This document shows positions 28,656 through 38,677 of a stretch of DNA of 64,000 nt, piece by piece; position 1 is the first letter of the stretch, and each line of letters starts with the position of its first letter. The notes beneath the pieces are model-generated. The model was not told where the DNA came from. It made no database searches and saw nothing but the letters and a program-made list of their open reading frames with translations. Source of the stretch: Streptococcus oralis (GTDB taxonomy: Bacteria > Bacillota > Bacilli > Lactobacillales > Streptococcaceae); contig NZ_RJPK01000007.1 in the NCBI RefSeq assembly GCF_003943415.1, positions 1 to 64,000 of the forward strand. Reading direction: 5' to 3'. The position numbers were made by a program, and so were the translations under genes.

Positions 28656-29585
28656 TTAGATTTCCACTTCTTCCAAGTCTTTGACCACATGGACATTTTC
28701 AAAAACAGTTGCCGCATCCTTCTTGAGATGGCTGATATCTTTTGAGAGGAAGCGGGCGCTGATATGATTGAGCAAGAGGCGCTTGGCTCCTGCTTCTGCT
28801 GCTACTTGCGCAGCCTGCATATTGGTTGAGTGACCGTGATTGCGGGCAATTTTCTCATCACCCTTTCCATAAGTCGATTCATGGACCAGGACATCAGCAT
28901 TGACGCCTAGACGCACGCTGGCATTGGTTTTTCGCGTGTCACCAAGAATAGTAACTACCTTGCCAGGTCTCGGTGCTGAGATATAGTCTGCCGCCTTGAT
29001 TTCAGTTCCATCATCCAGAACAACATCCTGACCGTTTTTGATTTTTCCAAAAAGCGGGCCAAATGGGACACCAGCAGCCTTAAGTTTTTCAGCATCCAGC
29101 GTTCCTTCCAAGTCCTTTTGCATGACACGATAGCCAACGCAGAAAATAGTGTGGTCCAACTCCTCTGCATACACAGTGAATTTATCGGTTTCAAGGATTT
29201 TCCCCAGAGAATTTTGGTCAAACTCATGAAAATGAATGCGGTAGGGCAAACGAGAACCGGACACACGAAGACTGGTTAAAACAAATGACTTAATCCCTTG
29301 GGGACCATAGATTTCCAAATCTGTCTGCTCTTCATTGGCCTGAAAAGCACGGCTGGAGAGAAAACCTGGTAAACCAAAAATGTGGTCTCCATGCAGGTGG
29401 GTGATAAAGATTTTGCTGACCTTACGTGGTCGAATCGTGGTTTCCAGAATGCGATTTTGCGTTCCTTCGCCACAGTCAAAGAGCCAGACTTCGTTAATCT
29501 CGTCCAAGAGTTTCAGAGCGAGACTAGAGACGTTGCGGGCTTTAGAGGGCTGACCAGCCCCTGTTCCTAAAAATTGAATATCCAT
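28656..29585 (-). CDS. rnz: Ribonuclease Z
   Basis: This 309-residue metallo-beta-lactamase-fold endonuclease removes 3' trailers from tRNA precursors. [14 protein letters not shown] opens the protein, and [16 protein letters not shown] carries the zinc-binding HxHxDH. Further ligands sit in ILGDTRK and NHISAR. Length and motifs are complete. It is 14 nt from the upstream gene and 21 nt from the SDR. Confidence 0.95.
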   Translation of the reverse strand: MDIQFLGTGAGQPSKARNVSSLALKLLDEINEVWLFDCGEGTQNRILETTIRPRKVSKIFITHLHGDHIFGLPGFLSSRAFQANEEQTDLEIYGPQGIKSFVLTSLRVSGSRLPYRIHFHEFDQNSLGKILETDKFTVYAEELDHTIFCVGYRVMQKDLEGTLDAEKLKAAGVPFGPLFGKIKNGQDVVLDDGTEIKAADYISAPRPGKVVTILGDTRKTNASVRLGVNADVLVHESTYGKGDEKIARNHGHSTNMQAAQVAAEAGAKRLLLNHISARFLSKDISHLKKDAATVFENVHVVKDLEEVEI

Positions 29586-29599
29586 TCGATACTTTCTAA

Positions 29600-30223
29600 T
29601 TAATCAATATATAACATGGCTGTGCGGTTTTCCGATCGGAAATAGCGCTTGCCAGAAAAAGCAGCAGCTTCTTGCAGTAAATCCTCTTGGCTATAGCCTT
29701 TGAGACGTTTGCGACCATCAGCCAAACTTTCCAAATCTGTCAAGGCTGTGAGATTTTTGACACTAACAACTTCCTCATCTCCGACAGCTTTCATGTAAAT
29801 CTTTCCAGACTCTTCAAAGACGAGTTGATGGGGGAAAATTTGCGCAATCTCAAAAAGCAAGTTATCTGTGATTGCTTCCTCAGCTTCTGAGAAAATGCGA
29901 CAAAGTCCCTCCCTCTCATAGCAAAAACCAAAAGATTTGCCAGATAAATTAAGCCGAATAAAAGGCTTGTTTTCAAAGGTGAAACTTGGCTCAACATTGT
30001 AGAGGTTTAGTTCCTGACTGACTTCTGAAAAATAATCAGTCGCTGCTTCAGGGCTCTTTTTCTGATAAAGTTCAGCAAAGTAAGCATTGACTACACTCGG
30101 AGGAGGTGTGATGAGAGCCAATTGCTCCTGCTCTGTTTTACCAGCTAGAAGCTGATCCAGATAGACCTTGTCTAGACTCGTATAGCCCCCATATTTTAGA
30201 GCCAAAGTTTTGATATCAATCAT
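29600..30223 (-). CDS. Conserved streptococcal hypothetical protein
   Basis: This 207-residue protein is not recognised as a defined enzyme family. It is soluble, with no signal or membrane segment, and mixed alpha/beta in appearance ([39 protein letters not shown]). Its first codons overlap the end of hflX by 8 nt, and it is followed by rnz after 14 nt, so it is co-transcribed with tRNA and ribosome-associated genes. The same order occurs in pneumococcus. Confidence 0.75.
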   Translation of the reverse strand: MIDIKTLALKYGGYTSLDKVYLDQLLAGKTEQEQLALITPPPSVVNAYFAELYQKKSPEAATDYFSEVSQELNLYNVEPSFTFENKPFIRLNLSGKSFGFCYEREGLCRIFSEAEEAITDNLLFEIAQIFPHQLVFEESGKIYMKAVGDEEVVSVKNLTALTDLESLADGRKRLKGYSQEDLLQEAAAFSGKRYFRSENRTAMLYID

Positions 30224-31454
30224 AAAATTCTTCTAACCTCCATTTATTTTTCTCGGAAATATAGCCTATAATGACTTCCCCGTCATCTTGATAATCGCGC
30301 TCTTCAAGAATCGCCACACTTTCTAAATCATGAATCTTGTAAGACTTAGAAAAGGGCACGCGTAGAGTAAAGGGTTCAAAAATTTCCTTGATCTTATCTA
30401 GCAATAAAGCTTGCAAGTTCTCACGACTATCCTCAGACTTGGCAGAAATGAGGGCATAAGGCGTTTGAGTAGGCGTGAAATCCTCCACCAAATCCGCTTT
30501 ATTATAAAGGGGCAGACGAGGAATATCCTCCATATCCAAGTCTTTCATGATGGATAGGACCGTTTTTTCATGTTCCTCATGGTAAGGATTGCTGGCATCG
30601 ATGACATGAACCAGAAGATCCACATGTTTACTTTCTTCCAAGGTTGACTTGAAACTGGACACCAATTCAGTCGGCAAATCTTGGATAAATCCAACCGTAT
30701 CAGTCAAGGTAACCTGAAGATTACCTCCCAAATGGATACTCTTTGTCGTCGCATCCAGAGTCGCAAACAGCTCGTCTGCTTCATACTGGGTCTTAGTGGT
30801 CAAGGTGTTCATGATGGTTGATTTCCCAGCATTGGTGTAACCAATCAAACCAATCTTAAAGGTGCTAGACTCCAGACGTTTTTCTCTGACTGTCGCCCGA
30901 TTTTTCTCAACCACCTTGAGCTGGCGCTCGATATCTGTGATTTGGTTGCGAACACTACGACGGTTCAGTTCCAGCTGGCTTTCACCAGGTCCACGGGAAC
31001 CAATTCCCCCTGCCTGGCGGCTGAGCATAATCCCCTGACCAACCAAGCGAGGTAAGAGATACTTGAGCTGAGCCAAATGCACTTGGAGTTTCCCTTCATG
31101 GCTTCGAGCCTGCATAGCAAAAATATCCAGAATCAACTGCATACGGTCAATAACCTTAACTCCCAGAACTTCCTCTAGATTGACATTTTGCCGTGGTGTC
31201 AGACGGTTGTTGACAATGACAGTAGTAATTTCTTCTGCATCCACCATGAGCGCAATTTCTTCCAACTTACCAGAACCGACGAAGGTCTTGGAGTCATACT
31301 TTTCACGTTTTTGTCTGTAGCTATTGACAACGACTGCCCCAGCTGTCTTAGCCAGACTGGCCAACTCTTCCATGGAGAGGTCAAAATTGTCCATTCCCTG
31401 CAGTTCTACACCAATGAGTAGGACCCGTTCCTCTTTTTTCTCCGTTTCAATCAT
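30216..31454 (-). CDS. hflX: HflX, ribosome-associated GTPase
   Basis: This 412-residue HflX-family GTPase acts on stalled or hibernating ribosomes. The N-terminal HflX domain (VGSGKLEEI) and Gly-rich linker [18 protein letters not shown] are followed by the G domain with GYTNAGKST (G1), DTVGF (G3) and NKAD (G4). It overlaps miaA by 8 nt and the next gene by 8 nt. Confidence 0.95.
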   Translation of the reverse strand: MIETEKKEERVLLIGVELQGMDNFDLSMEELASLAKTAGAVVVNSYRQKREKYDSKTFVGSGKLEEIALMVDAEEITTVIVNNRLTPRQNVNLEEVLGVKVIDRMQLILDIFAMQARSHEGKLQVHLAQLKYLLPRLVGQGIMLSRQAGGIGSRGPGESQLELNRRSVRNQITDIERQLKVVEKNRATVREKRLESSTFKIGLIGYTNAGKSTIMNTLTTKTQYEADELFATLDATTKSIHLGGNLQVTLTDTVGFIQDLPTELVSSFKSTLEESKHVDLLVHVIDASNPYHEEHEKTVLSIMKDLDMEDIPRLPLYNKADLVEDFTPTQTPYALISAKSEDSRENLQALLLDKIKEIFEPFTLRVPFSKSYKIHDLESVAILEERDYQDDGEVIIGYISEKNKWRLEEFYD

Positions 31455-32331
31455 CTAAAAACTCCTCTATCTGGCTAAAAATACTCTCTTGCACACCAGA
31501 CTCTCCGAACTGATAAAAAGTCACCTGCATGCGATTACGGAACCAGGTCAACTGACGCTTGGCAAAACGACGAGTCGCCTGTTTGAGACTCTCGCTCGCC
31601 TCCTCAAGAGTTTGCTCCCCACGGAAATAAGGAAAGAGTTCCTTGTAGCCAATGCCTTTGGCTGCCTGCACATCTGGATAATTTTCAAAAAGCCACTTAG
31701 CCTCATCCAAAAGCCCAGCCTCAAACATCAGATCCACTCGGTGGTTGATACGTTCATAAAGCTGACTGCGTTCATCATCCAAGCAGATAATCAGAGGTTC
31801 ATACAAGGTCTCTTGATTTTCCAAATCCTGACCAAAATGGACAATTTCCAAGGCACGCATGGCACGACGACGGTTGAACTGGGGAATTTCAAGGCCTGCT
31901 TGCTCCACAAGATGGGCTAATTCCTCATCTGAATAAGGCTCCAAACTAGCCCGATAGGCTACAATCTCCTCATGAGGTGTCTCCCCACCTAAATGGTATC
32001 CTTCCAGCAAGCTCTGGATATAAAGCCCTGTGCCTCCAGCGATAATAGCAAGCTTGCCACGACTTTGGATGTCCTCTATGGCTGCCTTAGCTTCTGAAAC
32101 AAAATCAAAAGCCGAGTAAGACTCGGTCACCTCTCTGACATCAATCAAATGATGAGGAACAACAGCTTGCTCCTCCGGGCTAGCCTTGGCTGTTCCAATA
32201 TCCAACCCTCTGTATACTTGCTGACTGTCACCACTGACCACCTCTCCACCAAAGCGCTTGGCTACTTCAATAGCAAGGGCTGTCTTCCCAACAGCAGTCG
32301 GCCCAACAATCACAATTATTTTTGTTTTCAT
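31447..32331 (-). CDS. miaA: tRNA dimethylallyltransferase MiaA
   Basis: This 294-residue enzyme prenylates A37 of tRNAs that read UNN codons. It has the P-loop [11 protein letters not shown] at the N-terminus, [17 protein letters not shown], and RRAMRALEI. The start at 32331 has AAGGA upstream, whereas the earlier ATG at 32355 has no ribosome site. Confidence 0.95.
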   Translation of the reverse strand: MKTKIIVIVGPTAVGKTALAIEVAKRFGGEVVSGDSQQVYRGLDIGTAKASPEEQAVVPHHLIDVREVTESYSAFDFVSEAKAAIEDIQSRGKLAIIAGGTGLYIQSLLEGYHLGGETPHEEIVAYRASLEPYSDEELAHLVEQAGLEIPQFNRRRAMRALEIVHFGQDLENQETLYEPLIICLDDERSQLYERINHRVDLMFEAGLLDEAKWLFENYPDVQAAKGIGYKELFPYFRGEQTLEEASESLKQATRRFAKRQLTWFRNRMQVTFYQFGESGVQESIFSQIEEFLDD

Positions 32332-32451
32332 CTTTTTTCCTTGAAAAATTCCCATTTTTTCGTTACTATTATTATATCACAAAAAGGTCAGTCAGAAAAA
32401 TGCTATCTCTTGAGGAGCCTGGCTGATCGGGAAGATAAAGGAGGAAGACTC

Positions 32452-32622
32452 ATGGCTAAAGGATTCGCTAAAGGTCTTGTAACAGGTGTCGCAGGAACTG
32501 TCGCTGCCGTTGCAGGTGCAGTATACGCAATTAAAAAGAAAGTGATTGAGCCAGAAGAGCAAAAAGCAGCTTTCATCGAAGAAAACCGTAAAAAAGCAGC
32601 TCGCCGTCGCGTATCACACTAA
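32452..32622 (+). CDS. DUF3042 family small protein
   Basis: This 56-residue plus-strand protein has a Gly/Ala-rich hydrophobic helix (GLVTGVAGTVAAVAGAVYAI) followed by a charged tail, typical of DUF3042 in Lactobacillales. GGAGGA is well placed before the ATG at 32452. A longer frame reaching back into miaA has no support. Function unknown. It converges with thyA at a shared terminator. Confidence 0.85.
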   Translation: MAKGFAKGLVTGVAGTVAAVAGAVYAIKKKVIEPEEQKAAFIEENRKKAARRRVSH

Positions 32623-32628
32623 GCAACA

Positions 32629-32656
32629 AAAGAAGTTGAGATTTCTCAACTTCTTT
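32629..32656. terminator. Bidirectional terminator between DUF3042 gene and thyA
   Basis: AGAAGTTGAG pairs with CTCAACTTCT around a 4-nt loop, with T-run on the plus side and shorter U-run on the minus side. Confidence 0.85.
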
Positions 32657-32664
32657 TTATTTTC

Positions 32665-33504
32665 TTAAATAGCCAAATCAAACTTCAGCTGCGGCTTAAC
32701 CGGATCATAGTCAACCAACTCAAAGTCTTCCGCTTTGATATCAAAGAAATTAGTCCCATCTGGTACATTCAAAACCAAGCGAGGTTGGCAGTTTGACGGC
32801 TCCCGACGAAGCAATTCCTCTGCTTGTTCAAACTGATTATCATAGATATGAAGGTTATTGATAAAGTAGAAAAACTTCCCAACCTTCCAGCCAAAATGCT
32901 TAGCAATCATCATCTGTAAAGCCACGTACTGCATGGCATTGATATGGTGGGCCACCAGAATGTCATTAGAGCGCTGAGTCAAGGTCGCATCCAGATAGAT
33001 GTCCCCATCTACCCGACGAACATCAAACATAGTCTGGAAAGCACATGGAAGAAGACCATCTGTCTCCTCAAAAGCTTGGTAATCCCAGAGAGAGATAATA
33101 TTGCGACGGTTCCAAGGGTTAGCCTCCAACTGCTTGAGAATCTTATTGATGATATCATGTTTCTTAACGACCGCCCCATAGCGCTCACCGATGGTTCCCG
33201 TGTCTCCCACTTCCCAATCATTCCAGTAGTGGACGTTATACTTGCTATTTAGCACTTCTAGACTATTAGACTGATCTTGGTAGATCCAAAGGACTTCCTT
33301 GATAGCTGATTTGATGGCAATTGGACGTAGGGTTGTAATGGGAAATTCACCCTTTGACAAATCATACTCTGCAAAGGCACCCGTTACGTACTTGGAGTTG
33401 GCAACAGTCCCATCCTTGTATTTGGGACGTGCTTGTTCAGAAAAGACACCGTCTTTGAGGATTCGTTCAATATTCTCTTTAAAAATCGTATCTGCTTTTG
33501 TCAT
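32665..33504 (-). CDS. thyA: Thymidylate synthase
   Basis: This 279-residue enzyme makes dTMP from dUMP with methylene-tetrahydrofolate. [14 protein letters not shown] and the active-site Cys in [13 protein letters not shown] are visible, then TQRSND and NLHIYDNQ. An extended -10 promoter (TGC TATACT, 33534-33542) lies about 25 nt upstream of the ATG. Confidence 0.96.
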   Translation of the reverse strand: MTKADTIFKENIERILKDGVFSEQARPKYKDGTVANSKYVTGAFAEYDLSKGEFPITTLRPIAIKSAIKEVLWIYQDQSNSLEVLNSKYNVHYWNDWEVGDTGTIGERYGAVVKKHDIINKILKQLEANPWNRRNIISLWDYQAFEETDGLLPCAFQTMFDVRRVDGDIYLDATLTQRSNDILVAHHINAMQYVALQMMIAKHFGWKVGKFFYFINNLHIYDNQFEQAEELLRREPSNCQPRLVLNVPDGTNFFDIKAEDFELVDYDPVKPQLKFDLAI

Positions 33505-33533
33505 TTACTCTCACCTCATTTATAGTCTTAACT

Positions 33534-33542
33534 AGTATAGCA
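33534..33542 (-). promoter_or_regulatory. Extended -10 promoter of thyA
   Basis: TGC-TATACT on the minus strand, about 30 nt before the thyA ATG. No convincing -35 was seen. Confidence 0.5.
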
Positions 33543-33547
33543 TAAAA

Positions 33548-33598
33548 TAATAAAAGAGGAACATTACTAACTCTAGGTTAGCATTTTCCCTCTTTTAT
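33548..33598 (-). terminator. Terminator after glucokinase
   Basis: AAAAGAGG pairs with CCTCTTTT across an inner GCTAAC/GTTAG(T) hairpin, followed by a U-rich stretch. Confidence 0.65.
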
Positions 33599-33602
33599 TA
33601 TT

Positions 33603-34562
33603 TTATTGCAATACAAGTGATGCTGCCCCAATTACTCCAGCGTCATTTCCTAGAGTTGCGAGAGCTAATTTAGTTGATGTGCGTACTTGTGGGAAGGTAT
33701 TTTCATCATAAACCTTTTGCACGCCTTGGAGAAGGAATTCTCCTGCAGCTGATACTCCACCACCAATAACGATTGTTGATGGGTTTAGGATTGAGCCAAT
33801 ATTAGCACAAGCGATTCCCAAGTAACGTGAGAAGTTTCGGTAAACGATCAAGGCAAGGTCATCCCCTTCTTTTGCAAGGTCAAAGACAGTTTTAGCAGTT
33901 ACTTCTTCACCGTCATCAATCAAGCGTTTCAAGGCTGCATCGCCTTCGTATTCATCAGCATAACGACGTGTCAAGTTGACAATCCCTGTTGCAGAAGCAA
34001 CTGTCTCAAGACAGCCTTTCTTACCACAAGTACAAGCGATTGGTTGGTCAAAGTCAACAGTGATGTGGCCAAGCTCTCCTGCTGCACCAGCAACACCGTG
34101 AAGCAATTTGCCTTCTGCCACGATACCGCCACCAACACCTGTACCAAGTGTCATAAAGACAACGTCTGGTTGGTTTTCACCAGCACCCATCCAGCGCTCA
34201 CCAAGAGCAGCTACGTTGGCATCATTATCGATGAAGAATGGAATACTCAAGGCTTTTTCAATCTTTTCTTTAATCGGTTGAAGGGTTTTCCAGTTGAGGT
34301 TGTAGGCACCGATAACAGTTCCTTTTTCACGGTCAACTACACCAGGTGATCCCATTCCAATCCCTCGGAAATCCGAAGCTGACAATCCAAGCAAGTCCAA
34401 ACGATGTTGAATAGACTCAATCATATCATCTACAATATGGCTTCCTTCATCCAAAATATTAGTCTTGATAGACCATTTTTCTTGGATTTCTCCTGCTGTT
34501 GTCAAGATTGCAAATTTGATAGAAGTTCCACCAAGGTCAATCCCGATAATCTTTTGACTCAT
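33603..34562 (-). CDS. gki: Glucokinase (ROK family)
   Basis: This 319-residue cytosolic enzyme phosphorylates glucose to glucose 6-phosphate. GIDLGGTSIK is the ATP-binding start, GTGVGGGIV follows, and the ROK zinc motif reads CTCGKKGCLE. Two adjacent ATGs exist. The second (34562) has better spacing from AAAGGAG and gives the usual length. Confidence 0.96.
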   Translation of the reverse strand: MSQKIIGIDLGGTSIKFAILTTAGEIQEKWSIKTNILDEGSHIVDDMIESIQHRLDLLGLSASDFRGIGMGSPGVVDREKGTVIGAYNLNWKTLQPIKEKIEKALSIPFFIDNDANVAALGERWMGAGENQPDVVFMTLGTGVGGGIVAEGKLLHGVAGAAGELGHITVDFDQPIACTCGKKGCLETVASATGIVNLTRRYADEYEGDAALKRLIDDGEEVTAKTVFDLAKEGDDLALIVYRNFSRYLGIACANIGSILNPSTIVIGGGVSAAGEFLLQGVQKVYDENTFPQVRTSTKLALATLGNDAGVIGAASLVLQ

Positions 34563-34665
34563 CATATTCTCCTTTTTAATTGAAAATGCTTACAGTACTA
34601 GTATAACAAAATCATCAAATTTGTGCAAAGGTTTGCATGAAAAAGTTACATTTTATAATTAATAA

Positions 34666-36777
34666 CTATTTATCCCCTAGATGTTGAATGGCATAGTTTG
34701 CTTCTTCTTTTGTAAATTTTCCAATCCAAGAAGAAGTTAGCCTGTCATAAATTTCAGTTTTTGAGATATTACTATATTTTCGATATTCTCTTGCTTTAGC
34801 TAAGGCTTTTGCCTTATAATCTGCATTCAAGTGATCGATGGCATACTGCACTGCTGAACTTGAAAAACCATGAAACATTAATTGGTCATAGAGAGCTTTT
34901 TTTGACATATTTGCCCACGAATTATAGCTTTTCGCTCTCCTTAAAGCAGCATTGTACTGGTTCCCATCTGCTGGTTTTGGTTGCCGCACACCATCGTATC
35001 CTACATAGTAACGACCACCATCTACCCATTTATCCCTTACCATTTTGCCTTCAGAATCAACATAGTAACGACCGCCATCTACCCATTCATTCTTGGCCAT
35101 CTTTCCATCCGGTTTATAATAATAAGCTCCTACCCATTTATTGCGAACATGGCTGCCTTCTGATGGTAGATTAAGTTTTTGAATGGCATAGTTTGCTTCT
35201 TCTTTTGTAAATTTTCCAATCCAAGAAGAAGTTAGCCTGTCATAAATTTCAATTTTTGAGATATTACTATATTTTCGGTATTCTCTTGCTTTAGCTAAGG
35301 CATTTGCTTTGTAATCTGCATTCAAGTGATCGATGGCATACTGCACTGCTGAACTTGAAAAACCATGAAACATTAATTGGTCATAGAGAGCTTTTTTTGA
35401 CATATTTGCCCACGAATTATAGCTTTTCGCTCTCCTTAAAGCAGCATTGTACTGGTTCCCATCTGCTGGTTTTGGTTGCCGCACACCATCGTATCCTACA
35501 TAGTAACGGCCACCATCTACCCATTTTTCCCTTACCATTTTGCCTTCAGAATCAACATAGTAACGGCCACCATCTACCCATTCATTCTTGGCCATCTTTC
35601 CATCTGATTTGAGATAAGAATTTCCTACCCATTTATTGCGAGCAGAGCTTCCTTCTGCTGTTAGATAATAATATGAACCATAGTTTTTATCATAAATCCA
35701 GTCACTTTTAACCTTTTTTCCATCAGAATCAACATAATAACGACCACCATCTACCCATTCATTTTTAGCTCTCTTTCCATCTGATTTGAGGTAGTAATTT
35801 CCTACCCAGCCAGACTGAACTTTAGATTGTGATTTATCCTGTTTAGGAGTTGTTTCTTTAGCTTTTTCAGTCGGTTTTGGTGCCGGTGTTTTTGGTTTAT
35901 CAGCAGGTTTTTGTGCTGGTGTTTTCGGTTTCTCAGCAGGTTTTTGAGCTGGCGTTTTCGGTTTCTCAGCTGGTTTTGGTGCTGGCGTTTTCGGTTTCTC
36001 AGCAGGTTTTTGAGCTGGCGTTTTCGGTTTCTCAGCTGGTTTTGGTGCTGGTGTTTTTGGTTTCTCAGCAGGTTTTTGTGCTGGTGTTTTTGGTTTCTCA
36101 GCAGGTTTTTGAGCTGGCGTTTTCGGTTTCTCAGCGGGTTTCGGTGCTGGCGTTTTCGGTTTCTCAGCTGGTTTTGGTGCCGGCTTCGGCGCAGGTTTTG
36201 GTGCCGGCTTCGGCGCGGGTTTTAGTGCCGGCTTCGGCGCGGGTTTTGGTGTTGGCTTCGGCGCGGGTTTTGGTGCCGGCTTCGGTGCGGGTTTTGGTGC
36301 CGGCTTCGGTGCGGGTTTTGGTGCCGGCTTCGGCGCTGGTTTTGGTGCCGGCTTCGGTGCGGGTTTTGGTGTCGGCTTCGGTGCGGGTTTTGGTGTCGGC
36401 TTCGGCGCGGGTTTTGGTGCCGGCTTCGGTGCGGGTTTTGGTGCCGGCTTCGGAGCGGGTTTTGGTTCTGGTTTCGGTGCGGGTTTTGGTGCCGGCTTCG
36501 GTGCGGGTTTTGGTGCCGGCTTTGGCGCTGGTTTTGGTTCTGGTTTCGGTGCTGATTTCGGTGCTGATTTCGGCGCTGGTGTTTTCGGTTTCTCAGTTTG
36601 ATTTGGTGCCGAAGTTGTATTCTCTTTTACAACCTTACCATTTTTAGATGAATCCTTTTCTTGAGCAGAAACATGCTGAGCCGAAAAAGGAAAGGCTTCA
36701 GTTGTATCTGCAAATGAAATAAGTCCCAGTGTGGCAGTTGCTAAGCTGGTTACTAAAATTTTTTTTGATTTTTTCAT
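34666..36777 (-). CDS. Secreted Pro-rich surface protein with wall-binding-like repeats and two Ltp domains
   Basis: This protein has 703 residues. The signal peptide spans roughly residues 1-38 ([19 protein letters not shown]). A stalk of PKPAPKPAP repeats (about 70-230) and AEKPKTPAP repeats (about 230-330) follows. Then come aromatic repeats ([16 protein letters not shown]) resembling choline/glucan-binding repeats. Two near-identical copies of a roughly 100-residue helical domain ([20 protein letters not shown] and [20 protein letters not shown]) match the Ltp lipoprotein family, whose phage TP-J34 member blocks phage DNA injection. No LPXTG or lipobox is present, so anchoring presumably uses the aromatic repeats. 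GGAG precedes the ATG at 36777. It resembles pneumococcal SP_0667-type proteins but with duplicated C-terminal modules. Function in this host is unknown. Confidence 0.85.
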   Translation of the reverse strand: MKKSKKILVTSLATATLGLISFADTTEAFPFSAQHVSAQEKDSSKNGKVVKENTTSAPNQTEKPKTPAPKSAPKSAPKPEPKPAPKPAPKPAPKPAPKPAPKPEPKPAPKPAPKPAPKPAPKPAPKPTPKPAPKPTPKPAPKPAPKPAPKPAPKPAPKPAPKPAPKPAPKPAPKPTPKPAPKPALKPAPKPAPKPAPKPAPKPAEKPKTPAPKPAEKPKTPAQKPAEKPKTPAQKPAEKPKTPAPKPAEKPKTPAQKPAEKPKTPAPKPAEKPKTPAQKPAEKPKTPAQKPADKPKTPAPKPTEKAKETTPKQDKSQSKVQSGWVGNYYLKSDGKRAKNEWVDGGRYYVDSDGKKVKSDWIYDKNYGSYYYLTAEGSSARNKWVGNSYLKSDGKMAKNEWVDGGRYYVDSEGKMVREKWVDGGRYYVGYDGVRQPKPADGNQYNAALRRAKSYNSWANMSKKALYDQLMFHGFSSSAVQYAIDHLNADYKANALAKAREYRKYSNISKIEIYDRLTSSWIGKFTKEEANYAIQKLNLPSEGSHVRNKWVGAYYYKPDGKMAKNEWVDGGRYYVDSEGKMVRDKWVDGGRYYVGYDGVRQPKPADGNQYNAALRRAKSYNSWANMSKKALYDQLMFHGFSSSAVQYAIDHLNADYKAKALAKAREYRKYSNISKTEIYDRLTSSWIGKFTKEEANYAIQHLGDK
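34672..35640 (-). repeat. About 500-bp tandem duplication of the Ltp and aromatic-repeat module
   Basis: The segment from about 34680 to 35110 recurs nearly base for base at about 35175-35605, covering the whole two-helix-turn-helix Ltp domain plus the preceding wall-binding-like repeats. Few differences imply a recent event. Confidence 0.9.
36160..36600 (-). repeat. Pro/Lys/Ala coding repeat (PAPKP) of the surface protein
   Basis: Short 12-15-bp periodic units encode PKPAPKPAP. They are followed on the lower-coordinate side by 33-bp units encoding [11 protein letters not shown] or [11 protein letters not shown] (about 35870-36160). The region is prone to length change. Confidence 0.9.
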
Positions 36778-36895
36778 AAAAATCTCCATTGTTTTAATGA
36801 TTTATACCTATAGTATACCATATACTTTATTTTGCTTTCAAATCAAATATTAAATATTCAGAAATAAATCTAAAACTTAATTGAAAAATCCATAG

Positions 36896-38611
36896 TTATA
36901 TCACTTCCAACTCATACAAACCTCTGACTGCATTACAGCCATAGATAGTTTCCGCTTGGTCCAAGTCTGGCACAGTCAAGACTTTTTCCTCTACCTGTCC
37001 TGTTTCCAACAAATGCTGGCGATAAATTCCTGGCAAGATTCCTTGACTGATGGGTGGTGTGTAGAGTTTACCATTAATTTTTAAGACCAGATTTCCAATG
37101 GAGGTCTCAAGTAGTTCTTCTGACTTATTGTGGTAAATCTTCTCTTGCTCTCCTAGGCTTAAATGTGGTCTATGAGTAGTTTTGAAGTAGGTAAATGCTT
37201 GATTCAAATCTGCTTCTTGCAGACAAAGTTTGGCTTTGCAGAAACTTGGACTGAGGGGTGTTAAGATTTGGCGACTGAGTTTCATCTCTCCAGATTTGCT
37301 GAGACTAATTCGCAAACGGTAGTCTTGATTAACATCACAAACTTGGCACTCTTCCTCTATCTTTTGTCTCAGTTCTTCTGGATCAAAAGGATAAGCAAAA
37401 TAACGACTCGCCTTTGTCAGTCTTTCCAGATGTTGACCTTCAAACAACAAACTCTTCTGGCTGATTTTCCCAGTTGTAATCAATTGGAAACGTGCTTGTT
37501 TACGATAGAGAACAGCCGCCTTTTGATGAACTTCACGGTATTCAGATTCCCAGGTGCTATCCCAAGTAATCCCTCCGCCAACTCCATAAATAGCTTGCCC
37601 TTTGTAGAGTTGAATGGTCCGAATGGCAACATTAAAAATCCGTCGCCCATTTGGAAGCAAGAGACCAATCGTTCCACAGTAAACTCCTCTGGGTTGTGGC
37701 TCCAAGTCCTTGATGATTTCCATGGTCGCAATTTTGGGTGCACCCGTTATGGAACCACAAGGAAAGAGAGAACGAAAAATGGCAACCAAGTCCACATCCT
37801 CTCGCAACTGACTCTTGATGGTCGAAGTCATCTGCCAAACAGTCGAATACTGCTCCACTTGGCACAGACGCTCCACATGCTCACTTCCAACTTCAGAAAT
37901 ACGGTTCATATCGTTTCGCAAGAGATCCACAATCATCATATTTTCAGAGCGATTTTTAGGATCCTGCTCCAACCAGCTAGCTTGGGCAAGGTCTTCTTGG
38001 TCAGTCACTCCCCGCTGGGTTGTTCCCTTCATTGGACGAGTCGTTAATTCTCGATCATTTTGCTCAAAAAAGAGCTCTGGGCTCATGGAAATCACTGCCA
38101 TCTCATCATGTTCCACATAGGCATTGTAGCCCGCCTCCTGTTCTACCACCATGCGATTGTAGATTGCAAAAGGATTGGCACTTAAGTTTTGCTTGAGTTG
38201 GACGGTGTAATTGACCTGATAGGTGTCACCTTGACGCAAATGATGGTGAATCTGGGAAATAGCTTTTTCATAGTCTGTTGCAGATGTTTGTTCCCGCCAC
38301 TTTGAAGGAAGATCTACTTCTTCATAAGTCAGAGGAATAGGGGATGTTTCTACCCTATCATGAACAGTAAAGTAAAGCAAATACTCGCCTAGTAGAGGAA
38401 CCTTGTGAACTGCTAGTTTTTCCTCAAAAGCAGGTGCAGCCTCGTAACTGACATAGCCCACTACATAATAGCCTTGCTCTTGGTAGCTTTCCACTTGTGC
38501 CAGCAAGTTTGCCACTTCTGATAAATCTCTCGTTTTTAACTCTTTGATGGGCTGGATAAAGGTGTATCTCTCCCCCAAAGCCCTAAAATCAATCACTGTT
38601 TTTCTATGCAT
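36896..38611 (-). CDS. pabB: Fused aminodeoxychorismate synthase component I / 4-amino-4-deoxychorismate lyase
   Basis: This 571-residue protein of p-aminobenzoate (folate) synthesis is cytosolic. Residues about 1-370 are a chorismate-binding enzyme (MSPELFFE, TRPMKGTTQRG with the catalytic Lys, CGSITGAPK, YCGTIGLL). Residues about 375-571 are a class IV aminotransferase-like lyase (SLGEQEKIYHN, GILPGIYRQHLLE). The ATG at 38611 lies only six bases after an extended -10, so the message may be leaderless. No ribosome site precedes it. Confidence 0.92.
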   Translation of the reverse strand: MHRKTVIDFRALGERYTFIQPIKELKTRDLSEVANLLAQVESYQEQGYYVVGYVSYEAAPAFEEKLAVHKVPLLGEYLLYFTVHDRVETSPIPLTYEEVDLPSKWREQTSATDYEKAISQIHHHLRQGDTYQVNYTVQLKQNLSANPFAIYNRMVVEQEAGYNAYVEHDEMAVISMSPELFFEQNDRELTTRPMKGTTQRGVTDQEDLAQASWLEQDPKNRSENMMIVDLLRNDMNRISEVGSEHVERLCQVEQYSTVWQMTSTIKSQLREDVDLVAIFRSLFPCGSITGAPKIATMEIIKDLEPQPRGVYCGTIGLLLPNGRRIFNVAIRTIQLYKGQAIYGVGGGITWDSTWESEYREVHQKAAVLYRKQARFQLITTGKISQKSLLFEGQHLERLTKASRYFAYPFDPEELRQKIEEECQVCDVNQDYRLRISLSKSGEMKLSRQILTPLSPSFCKAKLCLQEADLNQAFTYFKTTHRPHLSLGEQEKIYHNKSEELLETSIGNLVLKINGKLYTPPISQGILPGIYRQHLLETGQVEEKVLTVPDLDQAETIYGCNAVRGLYELEVI

Positions 38612-38617
38612 ATCTTA

Positions 38618-38626
38618 AGTATAGCA
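38618..38626 (-). promoter_or_regulatory. Extended -10 promoter of the pabBC fusion gene
   Basis: TGC-TATACT (hexamer 38618-38623) ends six bases before the ATG. The region where a -35 would lie is the zmp terminator. Confidence 0.55.
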
Positions 38627-38627
38627 C

Positions 38628-38664
38628 AAAAAGGCAGATGCAGCTTAAGCTGATCCACCTTTTT
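38628..38664. terminator. Terminator after the M26 protease gene
   Basis: AAAAAGG...CCTTTTT encloses an imperfect stem with GCTTAAGC near its tip. The U-run lies on the minus strand. Confidence 0.75.
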
Positions 38665-38677
38665 AGTCATTTCGACT

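Noticed and set aside
32149..32451. N-terminal extension of the DUF3042 frame into miaA
   Set aside because: The extension is antisense to miaA, and the ATG at 32452 has a strong GGAGGA site and gives the family length.
35877..36647. 256-codon plus-strand frame of Val/Leu/Ser repeats
   Set aside because: Antisense of the PAPKP stalk, with no start signals.
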